Of a DNA stretch of 64,000 nt, positions 36,963-46,191 are shown one piece after another; position 1 is the stretch's first letter; every line of letters starts with the position of its first letter. Origin of the DNA: CAVTOO01 sp963736355. GTDB lineage: Bacteria; Pseudomonadota; Alphaproteobacteria; Rhizobiales; Xanthobacteraceae. The notes beneath the pieces are model-generated. The model was given only the letters and a program-made list of their open reading frames with translations, was not told where the DNA came from and ran no database searches. Location of the stretch: assembly GCA_963736355.1 (NCBI GenBank), contig CAVTOO010000003.1, positions 1 through 64,000 of the forward strand, given 5' to 3'. The position numbers were made by a program, and so were the translations under genes.

Positions 36963-37039
36963 GGGTTCGATCACCCCTCTGTCACCATTAAAAAGACCGG
37001 GCGTTGCCCGGTCTTTTTAATGGCGGAGACGGAGGGATT
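36963..37039. repeat. 77-bp direct repeat, copy 1 (terminator plus tRNA-Ser 3' end)
   Basis: Begins GGGTTCGATCACCCCTCTG, contains the long hairpin CCATTAAAAAGACCGGGC / GCCCGGTCTTTTTAATGG (36985-37023), and ends TGGCGGAGACGGAGGGATT, the last 19 bases of tRNA-Ser(GCT) on the minus strand. It matches 37152-37228 with one difference. Confidence 0.88.
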
Positions 37040-37041
37040 GT

Positions 37042-37126
37042 GAGTGCGCTGCCCGCGCACTCATCCTCGGGCTTCGCCCTCGGACCGCGCCGCGCTACGC
37101 GCGCGCGTCCGGATGCCTGCGGCATC
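37042..37126. other. Hairpin-rich spacer between the direct repeats
   Basis: Consecutive inverted repeats: GAGTGCGC-TGCCC-GCGCACTC (37042-37062), a GGGC-TTC-GCCC loop, CGGAC...GTCCG (37081-37111) and GGATGCC-TGC-GGCATCC (37110-37126). No coding potential. Confidence 0.6.
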
Positions 37127-37151
37127 CGTCGAACACTGGTTTTTAGATCGA

Positions 37152-37228
37152 GGGTTCGATCACACCTCTGTCACCATTAAAAAGACCGGGCGTTGCCCGG
37201 TCTTTTTAATGGCGGAGACGGAGGGATT
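37152..37228. repeat. 77-bp direct repeat, copy 2 (overlaps the tRNA-Ser gene)
   Basis: Same unit as 36963-37039. Its last 19 bases are the genuine 3' end of tRNA-Ser. The two copies are 189 bases apart, start to start. Confidence 0.88.
37174..37212 (-). terminator. Terminator of tRNA-Ser
   Basis: 18-base perfect arms around GTT, with A and T runs at both ends, so it can terminate either strand. On the minus strand it begins within the tRNA CCA end. Confidence 0.85.
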
Positions 37229-37303
37229 CGAACCCTCGATAAGCCTTTACAAGCCTATAACGGTTTAGCAAACCGCCGCCTTCAGCCACTCGGCCACGTC
37301 TCC
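37210..37303 (-). tRNA. tRNA-Ser(GCT)
   Basis: The minus strand begins GGAGACGTGGCCGAGTGGCT and ends CCCTCCGTCTCC then GCCA. Acceptor arms GGAGACG / CGTCTCC pair perfectly. The anticodon loop TTGCTAA gives anticodon GCT, decoding AGC/AGU. A long variable arm (TATAGGCTTGTAAAGGCTTA) is diagnostic of serine tRNA. CCA is encoded. Confidence 0.96.
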
Positions 37304-37432
37304 ATATGGCCGGTATGCCCGAGGCTGGCGCGCGCTGCAAGCTTAACGCCGCGACGGCCTCTCCGGCCGCCGCCGCATGTCCGGAAGCGCCCTGATTTCA
37401 GGCGCTTACAGTGTCACGAGCGGTGAAAACGC

Positions 37433-37702
37433 TCAGTGGCCGCCGAGCCAGGCGCGCGCGGCACGCTGGGCGGCTGCGATATCGGCATCCGACATCATTT
37501 CCGCGATCTCGCGGCGGTGTCCGAGCGCATCGACCCGGCCCTTCATCGCCGCAAGGTTGAACCATTTATGCGCGGCCACGAGATCCACCACGCCCGTCGT
37601 CCCGGCCGAAAACATCAACCCGAGATCGAACAGCACATCGGCGTTCGCACCACTTTCGACGGCAACCGCGCCGTCCATGCTGACCTGCGTAAAGTACGAC
37701 AT
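37433..37702 (-). CDS. Short Sel1-like repeat protein
   Basis: An 89-residue protein with one Sel1/TPR-like helical unit, ADVLFDLGLMFSAG then VVDLVAAHKWFNLAAMKG, and a C-terminal helix AAQRAARAWLGG. No signal peptide. ATG 37702 has GAGGACGGG upstream. Sel1 units mediate protein contacts; the partner is unknown. Confidence 0.8.
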   Translation of the reverse strand: MSYFTQVSMDGAVAVESGANADVLFDLGLMFSAGTTGVVDLVAAHKWFNLAAMKGRVDALGHRREIAEMMSDADIAAAQRAARAWLGGH

Positions 37703-37772
37703 AACCCGTCCTCTTCTTTTTGATCGAGCGCGGCTCCTGCCCTGTTCCGCCCGACGCATCCCCTATTTCGAG

Positions 37773-37820
37773 AGCATGATTTGTCCGAAACACCGGTTCC
37801 CATTTCTTGGGATCATGCTT
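37773..37820. repeat. Family A palindromic intergenic repeat, copy
   Basis: AGCATGATTTGTCCGAAACA, CCGGTTCCCATTTCTTGGGA, TCATGCTT. It is more diverged than the copy at 28074 (ACTTTTCGG has become ATTTCTTGG). Confidence 0.85.
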
Positions 37821-38646
37821 GTTGTGATCCGACCGATGCCCCGGTCTGATGCACGATACTGATCCGCCAGTTTTGAATAGCAGTTTAAGTATCGCGATGA
37901 ATCGAATCTGAACGAAACGGCTGTGGCAATTCTGCACGAATTAAAGAAACCGCTGCGGCACAGGCATTTTCACCGTGTCGATACGATTGGTTTACTGTCG
38001 CGCTTGGCGAAGAGATAACCATTGCACGCGGTGGCGAAGACAATTGCGCAAATCACGGCGCCGGCCCAGACGCGTGCAAGGCTGCAACACGGACGACGCG
38101 ACGAAGCGCGCGGAGCCGCGACCCGCGAATCCGATGTCGGTGCTGAGACTGAACAAGAGAGAGTGAGTTCGTGTGCGTGGATGTCTCTGCCTGCCGCAAC
38201 GGCGCGGGAGAGAGATCTTGCCTGCCCGGCTCATTGAGCGGCGGCCTGCTCGACATGGCGAGGGCCGGAAGCGGCAGATACGAAACGCGGCGACCAAACG
38301 CGGCGAGCCGCTCGAAACGTAAAACCTGGAAAACGCAGTACCCAAAAAAGAAGGGAGTCGGCGAGGACGTCAGGCTCCAGGCTTTCCGCGACCCGTGAAG
38401 GTCTGCGGAGGAAATCGCGGGAAGCCCCGCCAACTCCAGGGAGCGAAGCTTGGCTCCCTTTTGCGAGCGGCGCGTCCAAAAGGAAACACCCGCCTGCAGC
38501 CTGACCTGATGTCTCGCCGACACCCTCTTTCGTCTCTGAGACTTGAACCGCGTTCGTGAGAACGAAGTCTCGTCTCATATGACGCTGCTGGCTTTATGTT
38601 GCCACGAGGTGCGGCAACTCAGTCCAGCAAACCAGAAGAAGCAAAG
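37821..38646. other. Non-coding region, no gene recognised
   Basis: About 0.8 kb between the Sel1 gene and the lysine-rich peptide gene. Several open frames exist on both strands, but none has a convincing start site or recognisable product. It holds a variant of the porin-upstream palindrome at 37923. Confidence 0.45.
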
Positions 38647-38733
38647 TTACTTCTTCTTGGCTTTGCGCTTCTTGGTCTTCTTGGCCTTAGCCTTCTTCGC
38701 AGTCTTCTTGGCCTTCTTAGCTTTCTTCGCCAT
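38647..38733 (-). CDS. 28-residue lysine-rich basic peptide
   Basis: ATG 38733 is preceded by a strong ribosome site, ACGGAGGGCAAC. The peptide is MAKKAKKAKKTAKKAKAKKT followed by KKRKAKKK and TAA. It contains 18 lysines and one arginine, no acidic or aromatic residue, and nothing hydrophobic beyond alanine and the initiator Met. The composition resembles the tails of histone H1-like nucleoid proteins and would bind nucleic acid strongly. It stands alone in a long non-coding region with no obvious operon partner. Function unknown; similar Lys/Ala peptides are, to my recollection, annotated in Bradyrhizobium. Confidence 0.7.
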   Translation of the reverse strand: MAKKAKKAKKTAKKAKAKKTKKRKAKKK

Positions 38734-39285
38734 GTTGCCCTCCGTTAAGTGAGATGGCGTCAATGCATAGTGCAATCGCGAATCGAGTGCACTACGTTTG
38801 GATTACACCAACACGACCAAAAAAGCAGCGCGCGCTTAAGGAAGTGTTGACGCGTAAGGCCGTGCAACCACGCGCGCAGCACTCAATCGCACCTCATCAC
38901 CACACGACGACGACATCGCAACACGCGTGCTCGATGAAGTGCGCAGAAGTGCGCAACATTTCACTGATGTGAAGGAAGTCCGCATTTTGCAGGTACATCT
39001 TGCATCAACGACATGCATCGCATTGGTGCGTAAGCGCTTTTGCGAACGGTCGAACAAACGGAAAAAAACGCCGCGCGAGCAGGGTGAGTCGCGAAATTAT
39101 GCAACTAAAAAATTTTCTGGGATAACGCCGGAATCGCGTGCCGCGGCACCCTCGAGAGGGCTATCGCGCGTCGAATCGTGCACGAGCGATTCGCTTTGCT
39201 GCTGTGTCGAGACGTTGCTCAAGGCGATTGCGAGCGACGATGCGCGACGAAAACGGCGACCAATTCCGTACCTGAGTACGTCCGA
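38734..39285. other. Non-coding region upstream of the lysine-rich peptide
   Basis: About 550 bases with no supported gene. It includes a perfect tandem pair of GAAGTGCGCA (38936-38955) and probably the promoter of the peptide gene. gatB ends at its far side. Confidence 0.5.
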
Positions 39286-40772
<1,487 letters not shown>

Positions 40773-40826
40773 GGCCGGGTTTCTAGCCTGCGGGGCGACC
40801 GGAGAAAACCCCGGAATCGTCCCTGT

Positions 40827-42209
40827 TCAGAGGCTTGATGCAAAGGCCTTGAAGACGGGGCTGGCGCGCAGCGTGTCGCGGCCGGCGGCAATGACGTCAT
40901 CCACCTGCTCGGCCGGGAGCTGGAAACGGGTCGGAACGGCCTCGAGCCCGGCCGCCCGCGCCGGATCGAGCTGGTCGAAGCCCAGCCGGCCGATGAAAAA
41001 CTTCAGATCGCGGCAATTCCAGCCGGGCCCGGCGCCATACTGGGCGCGCTGAGCCGCCGACAGCGAACAGCGCCAGCGCACCAGCGAGGTCTGCCAGTCG
41101 GTCATGGTGGCCTGAAAGGCGGTGAAGCTCGAATTGACCGACGCATCGATCGAGGTGTCCACCGCCGCCATCACGAGATCGGTCCCGCTTGGACCCGGGA
41201 TCGTGCTGATCCAGTCGACGCCGGACTGCCGGCCCTTGGCATCGGCGACCAGGAACATCACGCGACGCAGCTTCACCGCCTGCTTGGGATTCAGCGGGCC
41301 GTAAGGTGTCTCCGACGATTGCCGCGCGATGGTGAAACCCGACAGGCCGAAATTGTCGACCAGCCCGCCATCCAGCAGCTTGATGAACGGCACGTCTCCC
41401 TTGTGATAGCGGCTGATCGCCTGCGCAAAGGAGCGCAGCAGCGGAGGTGCGTTGCGATCGTCGCGCGCACGGACGATCCACGCCGGCAACGGATCGTTGC
41501 ACTTGCCGGGGAAGGTCTGGATGACTATCGGCGCGAAGGCGACCGGCACTGCGGCCGAGGCCGCGACCGCATCCGCCACCGGATATTTGTCGATGTCGCT
41601 GCACATCGCGCTGAAGGCAGTAGCGCCGAACACAAACGGCGTGCGGTTGTAGATGTCGGAAGCGTTGATCCACACGCGGGGACGGCCGACGGTGCGGAAC
41701 TGGCCGAAGGTCGCGCCACCGAACAGATTGTCGTCGAGCCAGCGGGTAAAGCCCGCGGAATCATTGACGCCGCCACCGAGCGCACGCCCGAGATTGGCCA
41801 GAGACACATTCGTGCGGAGTGCCTCCTCCGCATTGCGGAGCAAAAAGCGCTCGCGAAAATCCAGCAGCGCCGCGCGCTTCTTCAGGCCGTAATAGGCGGC
41901 CATGACGGAGCCGCCAGAGACACCCGAGATGAAGTCCAGACGATCGATCATCGGCGCCGAGGCGCCGCGCACGGGCACCCGCTCAAGCTCCGACAGGATG
42001 CCATAGGCAAAAGCCGCCGCACGCGTGCCGCCGCCGGAAAAGGAAAGCCCGACCAGCACCGCGTCGTCGGCCGCCACATCCTCGAAGTTGATGGCGATGC
42101 GATCGCGAACCGACGTCGCCGGCAGATTGATGGGCTGATTATAAACGCTCGCGCAGCCGAGCAGACCGGCGCTTGCAAGCATGGTTGTGACGACGCAACG
42201 CAACCACAT
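40827..42209 (-). CDS. Patatin-like phospholipase lipoprotein
   Basis: A 460-residue exported lipase-like protein. The N-terminus is a lipoprotein signal with lipobox LLGC (Cys19). The patatin fold is shown by the oxyanion motif SFSGGGTRAAAFAYG, the nucleophile GVSGGS, and the catalytic Asp in LDGGLVDNFGLSG. It probably hydrolyses phospholipids or other acyl esters at a membrane surface; which membrane is unknown. It lies between gatB and gatA on the same strand, though no functional link is known. Confidence 0.9.
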   Translation of the reverse strand: MWLRCVVTTMLASAGLLGCASVYNQPINLPATSVRDRIAINFEDVAADDAVLVGLSFSGGGTRAAAFAYGILSELERVPVRGASAPMIDRLDFISGVSGGSVMAAYYGLKKRAALLDFRERFLLRNAEEALRTNVSLANLGRALGGGVNDSAGFTRWLDDNLFGGATFGQFRTVGRPRVWINASDIYNRTPFVFGATAFSAMCSDIDKYPVADAVAASAAVPVAFAPIVIQTFPGKCNDPLPAWIVRARDDRNAPPLLRSFAQAISRYHKGDVPFIKLLDGGLVDNFGLSGFTIARQSSETPYGPLNPKQAVKLRRVMFLVADAKGRQSGVDWISTIPGPSGTDLVMAAVDTSIDASVNSSFTAFQATMTDWQTSLVRWRCSLSAAQRAQYGAGPGWNCRDLKFFIGRLGFDQLDPARAAGLEAVPTRFQLPAEQVDDVIAAGRDTLRASPVFKAFASSL

Positions 42210-42307
42210 GGCCCACCAAAAAGGATACCGAGGTCCCTGGTGGCCACCTTATCACATGCCGGGACCGCCAAATGTGGCGGACCGCCGGATAGTTAACGGC
42301 GGTGCTT

Positions 42308-42330
42308 GGACCATGATCGGATCATGGTCC
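42308..42330. repeat. Perfect 23-base interrupted palindrome
   Basis: GGACCATGATC, one G, GATCATGGTCC: 11-base perfect arms. It lies between the patatin start and the gatA end, 12 bases from a family A repeat. There is no T run, so it is not a typical terminator. Confidence 0.6.
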
Positions 42331-42342
42331 GGCTTCTTATCT

Positions 42343-42391
42343 GAGCACGATCTTGTCCGAAAACCGGTTCCCACTTTTCGGGATCGTACTC
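42343..42391. repeat. Family A palindromic intergenic repeat, copy
   Basis: GAGCACGATCTTGTCCGAAA, ACCGGTTCCCACTTTTCGGG, ATCGTACTC. Its last base is the final base of the gatA stop codon. Confidence 0.87.
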
Positions 42392-43866
42392 TACCACCAG
42401 CGCTTGGGCGTGAAGCGTCCGGCCGCCTGCTCGATGACGTCGCCGAGCGAGAACAGCGTCTCTTCGTCGAATGGACGCCCGATGAGCTGCAGCCCGAGCG
42501 GCAGCCCCTGCGCGTCAGACCCGGCAGGTACGGCAATGCCCGGCAGGCCGGCCATGTTCACCGTCACCGTGAAGATGTCGTTGAGATACATCTCGACCGG
42601 CGAGGCGTTCGCCTTCTCGGCGATGCCGAAGGCCGCGCTGGGCGTCGCCGGCGTCAGGATGGCGTTGACGCCCTTGGCGAAGGCCTCTTCGAAGTCGCGC
42701 TTGATCAAGGTGCGGATCTTCTGCGCGCGCAGATAGTAGGCGTCGTAATAGCCGGCTGAGAGCACATAGGTGCCGATCATGATGCGGCGGCGAACCTCCG
42801 CGCCGAAGCCGGCGGCGCGCGTGTTGCCATACATCTCGGCGATGTCGCGGCCCGGCACGCGCAGGCCGTAACGCACGCCGTCATAGCGCGCGAGATTGGA
42901 CGACGCTTCCGCCGGCGCGACGATATAATACGCCGGCAGCGCATACTTGGTGTGCGGCAGCGAAATTTCGACAAGCTCCGCACCGGCAGCCTTCAGCCAC
43001 TGTGCGCCCTTGCCCCACAAAGCCTCGACATCGGCCGGCATGCCGTCGATGCGGTACTCCTTCGGGATGCCGATCTTCATGCCCTTCACCGAGCGGCCGA
43101 TGGCCTTCTCGTAATCGGGCACGGGCATGTCGACACATGTCGTGTCCTTGGGATCGTGACCGGCCATCGAGCGCAGCATGATGGCGTTGTCGCGCACCGT
43201 GTGTGCGATCGGTCCGGCCTGATCGAGCGATGAGGCGAACGCGACGATGCCCCAGCGCGAGCAGCGGCCGTAAGTCGGCTTGATGCCGACCGTGCCGGTA
43301 AACGCCGCCGGCTGACGGATCGAGCCGCCGGTGTCGGTTGCCGTTGCACCCAGACACAGCGACGCCGCGACCGCCGATGCAGAGCCGCCGGACGAACCGC
43401 CCGGCACCAGATCGACATCGGAGCCCTGACGACGCCAGGGCGATTTCACCGGGCCGAACGCCGAGGTCTCGTTGGACGAGCCCATGGCGAATTCGTCGTT
43501 GTTGAGCTTGCCGAGCATCACCGCACCGTCGCGCCACAGCTGCGAGGTGACCGTGAATTCATAGGGTGGCACGAAGTTGCCGAGGATTTTGGAGCAGGCG
43601 GTCGTGCGCACACCCTGCGTCGCGAACAGATCCTTGACGCCGATCGGCAGGCCTTCGAGCGGACCGCCCTCGCCTTTCGCGAGCTTCGCGTCAGAAGCCT
43701 TCGCCATCTCGCGCGCCTTGTCGGGCGTCTCGAGCACGAAAGCGTTCAACACGCGCGCGGCCTCCATCGCCTTGAGGAAGGCGTCGGTGAGTTCGAGCGA
43801 GCTAAAGGATTTCTTCGCCAGACCGTCGCGGGCGCTGGCGAGGGTCAGGCCGGAAACGTCAGTCAT
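42391..43866 (-). CDS. gatA: Asp-tRNA(Asn)/Glu-tRNA(Gln) amidotransferase subunit A
   Basis: GatA is the amidase that releases ammonia from glutamine for GatB. The amidase-signature catalytic triad is visible: Lys in GLPIGVKDLFATQG, cis-Ser and Ser in VPGGSSGGSASAVAA and TDTGGSIRQPAAF. ATG 43866 gives 491 residues and overlaps the stop of the preceding small gene by three bases, suggesting coupling. Confidence 0.97.
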   Translation of the reverse strand: MTDVSGLTLASARDGLAKKSFSSLELTDAFLKAMEAARVLNAFVLETPDKAREMAKASDAKLAKGEGGPLEGLPIGVKDLFATQGVRTTACSKILGNFVPPYEFTVTSQLWRDGAVMLGKLNNDEFAMGSSNETSAFGPVKSPWRRQGSDVDLVPGGSSGGSASAVAASLCLGATATDTGGSIRQPAAFTGTVGIKPTYGRCSRWGIVAFASSLDQAGPIAHTVRDNAIMLRSMAGHDPKDTTCVDMPVPDYEKAIGRSVKGMKIGIPKEYRIDGMPADVEALWGKGAQWLKAAGAELVEISLPHTKYALPAYYIVAPAEASSNLARYDGVRYGLRVPGRDIAEMYGNTRAAGFGAEVRRRIMIGTYVLSAGYYDAYYLRAQKIRTLIKRDFEEAFAKGVNAILTPATPSAAFGIAEKANASPVEMYLNDIFTVTVNMAGLPGIAVPAGSDAQGLPLGLQLIGRPFDEETLFSLGDVIEQAAGRFTPKRWW

Positions 43867-44093
43867 TTTTGAACCGGTTCGCAATAAAACGGAGACAGGG
43901 GCGAGATCGAGGAGTCCGGCTTGGGGAACGCGGACTTGTGCCGCTCGGCGTCGAGCGCTTCCATCGCGGCCACCGCAATCGCCATGGCCTTTTCCATGTC
44001 GGGCTCGCGGCCGGCAGCCTCTTCGGCTTCGATGAAGTCCATATAGGCCATGTACGCCCTATACGACGACTCGTCGTCGCACATGTTGCACAT
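43863..44093 (-). CDS. Small acidic cysteine-containing protein between gatC and gatA
   Basis: A 76-residue soluble protein starting MCNMCDDESSYRAYMAYMDF, then a helical acidic segment (EAEEAAGREPDMEKAMAIAV), and a Ser/Pro-rich end with a third Cys (FYCEPVQK). The CNMC pair could bind metal, but no family is recognised. It overlaps the gatC stop by one base (TAATG) and the gatA start by four bases, so it is translated as part of the gatCA operon. Role unknown. Confidence 0.75.
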   Translation of the reverse strand: MCNMCDDESSYRAYMAYMDFIEAEEAAGREPDMEKAMAIAVAAMEALDAERHKSAFPKPDSSISPLSPFYCEPVQK

Positions 44094-44380
44094 TACTCGA
44101 CCACCTTCGGCACGAGGAAGAAGTGATCTTCTGTCGCGGGCGCGTTGGCGACAATGGCGTCGGCAATCTCGCCGTCCGTCACCTTGTCCTCGCGCTGCTT
44201 CAGCGCCATCGGCGTGACCGAGGTCATCGGCGCGACGCCATCGACGTTCACTTCCGAGAGCTGTTCGACGAAATCCAGAATGGCGTTCAACTCGCCCTGC
44301 AGATGCGCGACGTCATCCTCTTTGACGGCAATGCGCGCCAGATGCGCAATGCGGCGGACGGTGGTGGCATCGACAGACAT
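44093..44380 (-). CDS. gatC: Asp-tRNA(Asn)/Glu-tRNA(Gln) amidotransferase subunit C
   Basis: GatC is the small scaffold subunit of GatCAB. The 95-residue protein has the family pattern VRRIAHLARIAVKEDDVAHL, ELNAILDFVEQLSEVNVDGV and FFLVPKVVE. It is first in the gatC-small gene-gatA operon; a family A repeat lies just upstream. Confidence 0.96.
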   Translation of the reverse strand: MSVDATTVRRIAHLARIAVKEDDVAHLQGELNAILDFVEQLSEVNVDGVAPMTSVTPMALKQREDKVTDGEIADAIVANAPATEDHFFLVPKVVE

Positions 44381-44392
44381 TCGGACCTCTTA

Positions 44393-44441
44393 GAGCATGA
44401 TCCGGAAAAGTGGATACCGGTTTTCCGAAAAGATCATGCTC
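44393..44441. repeat. Family A palindromic intergenic repeat, copy (reverse orientation)
   Basis: GAGCATGATCCGGAAAAGTG, GATACCGGTTTTCCGAAAAG, ATCATGCTC. The opposite orientation to the other copies; it is in the gatC leader. Confidence 0.88.
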
Positions 44442-44549
44442 GAACAATAAACGGGAGCGCGATGGCCGTTCGAACCAAGCCCATCGCAACAGGCGCTCAC
44501 CTATACAGAGCCGCGTTTTGGGCCGCAACCTGACCGGCTAACCCCGTAA

Positions 44550-45644
44550 TTAACTTAGCCTTCTCAGCGCGTCGGCCGCCAGCATCCGGGTCATTTCGGC
44601 GGCCGGGGCCGCACGGCCCAGGGCCGCCGCCTGCCCCGACCAGATGGGCGAAAAATCCGCCGAACCGGACTTTTCCGCCGCCGCCCGCAGGGGTGCGAGC
44701 GCGGTGGCGGAGTGCGGAAAGGCCGGCGCCTCACCCATGGGGCCGAGTTCCGCCATGACGCGATTGACCAGCCCGCGCGCCGGGCGGCCCGTCATCAGAT
44801 TTGTGATCCGCGTTCCATCGTCTGAGGCCACCGCCAGCCGCGCGCGGTGCGGCTTCGAGATCGTCGCTTCGGGAGAGAAAAGATAGGCGGTGCCGATCTG
44901 CGCGCCGGCGGCGCCGAGCATCATCGCGGCTGCGATGCCGCGCCCGTCGGCGATGCCGCCCGCAGCGACGACCGGCACACGCACGGCATCGACGACCTGC
45001 GGCACCAGCGCGAAGGTGCCGGGCTGCGCGGTGATGTCCTCGCTGAGGAACATGCCGCGATGGCCACCCGCCTCCGCGCCCTGGGCAATGATGACATCGG
45101 CGCCATGGTCTTCAAGCCAACGTGCTTCCTTCACTGTCGTTGCCGAACTCATGACGACGCAACCGGTATCCTTGACGCGCTTCAGCAGCGAGGCCTCGGG
45201 CAGACCGAAATGAAAGCTCGCCACCTTCGGCTTCACGGCTTCGACCACCTCGCACATCGCCGCATCGAAGGGCGCGCGATTGGCGGCGGTCACCGGCGCA
45301 CCCGGATCGAGACCAAGCTCCTTATAGTAAGGCGCCAGACGCTGCCGCCACGCCGCTTCGCGCACGGCATCAACAGGCACCGGCGTGTGGCAGAAGAAAT
45401 TCAGGTTGAACGGCCGGTCGGTGCGCTGGCGGATGATGGCGGCCTGCTCACGGGCCTTGTCGGCCGACAACATGGCGCAGGGCAAGGAGCCAAGCGCCCC
45501 GCCCTCGCAGGCGGCAATCACCAGCTCGGCATCCTGGGCGCCGGCCATCGGCGCCTGGATCAGGGGTATTTCGATATCGAGCAAGTCTGAGCAGGCGATC
45601 GTCGGGCCACATGGCGCATCTCCCGGAACATGCGCCGGCATCAT
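44550..45644 (-). CDS. Nitronate monooxygenase family flavoprotein
   Basis: A TIM-barrel FMN enzyme of the nitronate monooxygenase/2-nitropropane dioxygenase family, which oxidises nitronates. Typical parts: IPLIQAPMAGAQDAELV at the start, FHFGLPEASLLKRVKDTGC, IAQGAEAGGHRGMF with the conserved His, and VPVVAAGGIADGRGIAAAMM. ATG 45644 gives about 364 residues and has GGAAGTCAGG upstream. The frame is open much further upstream, but that part lies antisense to ruvX and has no homology I recognise. Confidence 0.88.
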   Translation of the reverse strand: MMPAHVPGDAPCGPTIACSDLLDIEIPLIQAPMAGAQDAELVIAACEGGALGSLPCAMLSADKAREQAAIIRQRTDRPFNLNFFCHTPVPVDAVREAAWRQRLAPYYKELGLDPGAPVTAANRAPFDAAMCEVVEAVKPKVASFHFGLPEASLLKRVKDTGCVVMSSATTVKEARWLEDHGADVIIAQGAEAGGHRGMFLSEDITAQPGTFALVPQVVDAVRVPVVAAGGIADGRGIAAAMMLGAAGAQIGTAYLFSPEATISKPHRARLAVASDDGTRITNLMTGRPARGLVNRVMAELGPMGEAPAFPHSATALAPLRAAAEKSGSADFSPIWSGQAAALGRAAPAAEMTRMLAADALRRLS

Positions 45645-45711
45645 GCCTGACTTCCGCGCGCCGCGCTTTTCGTCTTTTGCATAGGCTGATGCAATCGTGT
45701 AACGCCACGTC

Positions 45712-46191
45712 ATGCCGATTGTGTTGCCGCTTGTCGAAGCCGCCGCCCATTGGGGCCAACGGGGTGCCCTGATCGGGCTCGATCTGGGCACCAAAACCAT
45801 CGGCGTTGCCGTGTCCGATCCGGACCGGCGGCTGGCGACCGGCGTCGAGACTGTCGCGCGCACGGCTTTCACTGCCGACGCCGCACGACTGATTTCCCTC
45901 GCCAACGAACGTCAGGCGACCGGCTTCATTCTCGGACTGCCGGTGAACATGGACGGCAGCGAAGGCGTGCGGGCGCAATCGACGCGGGCCTTTGCGCGCA
46001 ACTTCTCACGGCTGACGGCATTGCCGATCGCATTCTGGGACGAGCGGCTCTCGACCGCGGCTGTGGAGCGGCAATTGATTGAGAACGATGTCAGCCGCGG
46101 CAAGCGCGCCAAGATCGTCGACGAACACGCCGCGATTTTCATTCTGCAAGGCGCACTCGATCGTCTCGCCAATCTCGGCAACGCAAAATGA
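45712..46191 (+). CDS. ruvX: Putative pre-16S rRNA nuclease (YqgF/RuvX)
   Basis: An RNase H-fold nuclease that trims the 5' end of 16S rRNA; older annotation calls it a Holliday junction resolvase. Conserved parts: LIGLDLGTKTIGVAVSDPD (catalytic Asp), GFILGLPVNMDGSEGVRAQ, FWDERLSTAAVERQL and VDEHAAIFILQGALD. Length 159 residues. Its stop overlaps the AEC gene as ATGA. Confidence 0.94.
   Translation: MPIVLPLVEAAAHWGQRGALIGLDLGTKTIGVAVSDPDRRLATGVETVARTAFTADAARLISLANERQATGFILGLPVNMDGSEGVRAQSTRAFARNFSRLTALPIAFWDERLSTAAVERQLIENDVSRGKRAKIVDEHAAIFILQGALDRLANLGNAK

Noticed and set aside
37149..37176. Plus-strand tRNA 3' end (GGTTCGA...CACCA) before the terminator
   Set aside because: The T-arm cannot pair and no acceptor or anticodon arm is present; it belongs to the 77-bp repeat.
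45645..45905. N-terminal extension of the nitronate monooxygenase
   Set aside because: It runs antisense through the start of ruvX and shows no family similarity; ATG 45644 has a ribosome site.
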